From Orthonyx spaldingii (Eukaryota > Chordata > Aves > Passeriformes > Orthonychidae), in the NCBI GenBank assembly GCA_013397795.1, contig VZTJ01000753.1:399781-463780 (forward strand): a stretch of DNA of 64,000 nucleotides, written 5' to 3'. Both the position numbers and the translations under genes were made by a program. Numbering within the stretch: the stretch's first letter is position 1; the number at the start of each line of letters is the position of its first letter. Below are positions 61,282 to 64,000 of the stretch, in pieces. Below the pieces are notes generated by a model. That model was not told where the DNA came from. It ran no database searches and saw nothing but the letters and a program-made list of their open reading frames with translations.

Positions 61282-64000
61282 ATCAGAAGTGTTTATGCCG
61301 AGAGTGACCTGCCATGCTGATATTGTCCTCCTTGCAGAGTGAAAGCTTTGGTCTATGAAAATAAGCTGTATACTCAAGTGAGTACTATCCTGGAGCACTT
61401 TGAATTCTTCACATCCTCAAATCATTTTTATTGATTCAATGACTAAATAAAGGAATGGAAATATGTTTCTCTTTTTTATAAATTCTCTGTTTTCAGTAGA
61501 AGTAAATATTTGTGCTCATGGTTTAGGGATTGGTTGCAGTGACAGCTGAAAGCCTCTATTGATTTGCAACCATGGCTTGGGAAAGGAGCCTCTTGCTAAT
61601 CTTTCCCACAGCGCCCTTCCAATACCTTCTCCTCTAACCTGGGAGGACAGCTCTCTCTAGGGTGAGAGGTAATTAAAATCTCCTTCCCAAAGAGATGGCT
61701 TGTTTTCCACCTTTTGCTTAAGAGTTACCATTGTAGACGCTGAGATAAGAGCACTGTACCACACAAAGAACTCCACAAATTTGATTTGAACACTACACAG
61801 GTGATGTATGCACTGCAGATGTGCTGGGCTTGATCTACTCAGGAGGGAAAAGTATGCCTTTCCAGGACTCTTAGGGGCACCAATGTAAAGCAGTTCCATA
61901 CTAAATCCATCCTATTTCTACACAGGAAAATATTTCAACCCCTAAGTGGCAATCCTTGCAGAATACTGCACACTGATCTGTCTGTGCAACTAGCAATTTC
62001 TAGGGTGAAGGGACATAGTGGGTTTGCAGTTCTCCACCCTAGTTCGAGAGAATTTAGGCAAAACCTCCAAATATTTTGCAAACAGGTACTCCCTTGTTCT
62101 TCTTTTACTCTCCCAGTTCACAGCACTCACACAAGACCGCCTAATGGACACAGCAGAGCCCTGAGTGGCCTCAGAACCCTACTACTCTGACATGAACTTG
62201 CCATAAAAATGCAGGGAAGGAAACAACACCACCACTAGCAAGCTAATCCATTTGACAGATCTGTAAGAAAGACCGACAAGCAAGATGAAATCCCAGTCAC
62301 TTCCTCTGGTGCTCCCATCTGCAAACAAGCAGAAGGTGAGAAAACTGCTGGGTGCAGCAAGCCTTGTCTATTATCTCTTCAGTGATGAAGTGCAATGAAC
62401 TCTTCTGCAACTATAGCTTTGCTCCATTGTTTTTAAAGAGATGAGAAATAACTTATTATTAGAATAATAAATGCTAAAACATTAAATAAATGTCTTGCTG
62501 ACCTGGACAAGTCTTGCTGACTGGAAAAGTGAGAGAAATTTTAAGATTTTTAAGAAGTCTTAGAATCTTAGAAATCAGAACTGAAGTAATATCTAAGCCA
62601 TGAGACACTCTCTGCACAGGAACTGCACCAAGTATTCCAGACTTTCACTTACAATGAATATCAAATGCAACAATATTAAGTAAATTGAAATACTTGATAA
62701 ATACAAGAATTTGTCTTGATATCAGCAAAGAACCAATGGTCTGTACAGTGGGAGAGAGAATTTAGCAGAAGAGATACTCATGAGTATATTTGGAGAGGCA
62801 TATATGTAAGTCAGTTTTCTCAATTCAATGCTGCCACCTTAAACTATTTTGAACATTTTAACTTAAATATTTAAAAATAATAAAACTGACAGTAAAACTG
62901 AGTCATGGAAATAAAAAAAATCCAAGCTTCAGCATTTTTGACAAAAATTAGTTTTAACAGGTTCAAAAAATATTTGCCTTCAGGTGGAAAACACAAGTCC
63001 GAGACTACAAGAGCAGCAGTGACACGAAATCTGACCGCCATTCATAGAGGACTTCGTACAGTTTGGACATCAAACGGCTTTAAAGAGTTTTGAATATTAA
63101 TGACAAGCTGGGGAAAAAGAAGGAAAATAAGCATTTGAACTCTTTGGTAAGAAAGGAAAACAAATTTAAAAAGCAATGCTGTATTCAAATTTAATTATTA
63201 CAGAGTGAAAACTGTGTTGCCTGACTTCAGATTTCAGAAGAAATAAATGACCCAACTGACTTTCAGTATTGGTAGGTTACTTAATCTCGGAGTTGAGCAA
63301 AATACAATACAACTGAACACACACATCTGATCTCAGGAAAAGACATCAAGTAAAGAATGACACAACCTCTGATAACTCACAGGCTTTTAAAACTAGGATT
63401 GAGTGTTGAATGCACTTGGAGAAAGAAAAATAGGGGTAAGATATAAAATTATTATGCTTTTACCACCTTAACCGGAGCTTCAAAGGTTGAAGTGAGTGTT
63501 TGTGCTCAGAGTTGAAGCCAATGTGTAAAAGCTCATGCAGTGAAATGTGGACATGTGGGTAAGCACACTATTGAACTAGAGCTACTATTTACTCAGCATT
63601 GCAGCTCCTGGCATCCATGAAAAATGTTTTACTATAAATTGTGGGGAATATTAAGATATATCTACAGAAGCATAGAGGGCAGAATCCTGGAAGTAGATTG
63701 CCCAGATCTTCAATAAGCAGTCTGGCAATTCATCATAATTACTAGTGGTCGATCATTATTAATTCTTACAGTAACCATTGTACTCATATTGAACTGATTT
63801 GCAATTAACACGGAGGTAACATGCAATTCCTTAGATATTAAAATGCAATTTTACAAACTCAGGATTTTTTTGTCTAACAGTGAATAGGTTTTTTCATAGC
63901 TTAAAATTATGTGTGAACAAAGAAAAAAAATCAGCATTGGTTTACTGCTGAAATTCATACCCTCAAACTATTCAGATTGCATTGGTAACACCACTCTGTT

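Larger units (their letters stand above)
1..64000 (-). other. USH2A: USH2A (usherin) gene, internal segment
   Basis: The whole window lies within one gene read from the minus strand. Seventeen exons were joined by their splice sites and frame. The product is a string of FN3 repeats with P-x-N-G loops (seven copies) interrupted by a cysteine-rich block with 13 Cys-Cys pairs, a combination I know only from usherin. Usherin is a roughly 5,200-residue membrane-anchored protein that works with ADGRV1 and whirlin at the photoreceptor periciliary membrane and at stereocilia ankle links. The part here should match about residues 2740-3800 of the human protein (from memory). Eleven N-glycosylation sequons in the exons fit an extracellular location. 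No in-frame stop or frameshift was found, so the segment looks functional. Confidence 0.96.
54743..64000 (-). other. USH2A: Intron upstream of E1 (partial, at least 9.3 kb)
   Basis: This is the downstream part of the intron that precedes E1; its donor lies beyond the window. It contains a partial LTR (56562-56770), a possible decayed CR1 piece just after it, a mixed CA/TA microsatellite (55348-55392) and a short CA repeat (61266-61281). No exon with FN3-like coding was seen. The polypyrimidine tract of the E1 acceptor lies at about 54743-54770. Confidence 0.8.

Noticed and set aside
1..64000. A CRISPR array, prophage, operon or other prokaryotic system.
   Set aside because: Spliced exons, CR1 and LTR repeats and long AT-rich introns show a vertebrate nuclear genome; no regular direct repeats with spacers exist.

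Overview
The window is a piece of a bird nuclear genome. It lies inside one very large gene, USH2A (usherin), which is transcribed from the minus strand. The bird assignment rests on CR1 retrotransposon pieces with the typical avian 3' end (repeats of ATTCTATG at 33879-34002 and, inverted, at 16249-16733), a CR1 reverse-transcriptase fragment (35437-35600) and a partial LTR resembling avian ERVL-type LTRs (56562-56770). The rest is AT-rich intron. I saw no bacterial, viral or CRISPR-type locus.

Seventeen internal coding exons can be placed to the base, called E1-E17 here in transcription order from high to low coordinates. E1 is 54408-54742 and E17 is 5320-5477. Every exon is flanked by AG acceptors and GT donors on the minus strand. 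Every junction keeps the reading frame, and the joined codons restore sensible fibronectin type III (FN3) sequence. The exons total 3178 nt, about 1059 residues. As I recall the human gene, they correspond to exons 42-58, with identical lengths for all but two (E9 is 3 nt longer and E11 is 9 nt longer). Neither end of the gene is here: the promoter, signal peptide, laminin domains, transmembrane segment and PDZ-binding tail all lie outside.

The protein in the window reads as follows. E1-E6 encode FN3 repeats. E7 begins another FN3 repeat and then turns cysteine-rich. E8-E10 encode 13 Cys-Cys pairs. E11 ends the cysteine-rich part and runs into the second half of an FN3 repeat, which E12 completes. 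E12-E17 continue with FN3 repeats. The cysteine-rich block therefore sits inside one FN3 repeat, and its core (E8-E10, exactly 205 codons) is bounded by phase-0 introns on both sides. This is the most interesting feature of the window.

Usherin is a giant extracellular and transmembrane protein of the photoreceptor periciliary region and of hair-cell ankle links. This segment would form part of its long rod-like ectodomain. The introns hold a few decayed retroelements, simple repeats, one short run of N inside a poly-T tract (18980-19000) and some inverted repeats. I found no second gene, no RNA gene and no convincing new biological system.
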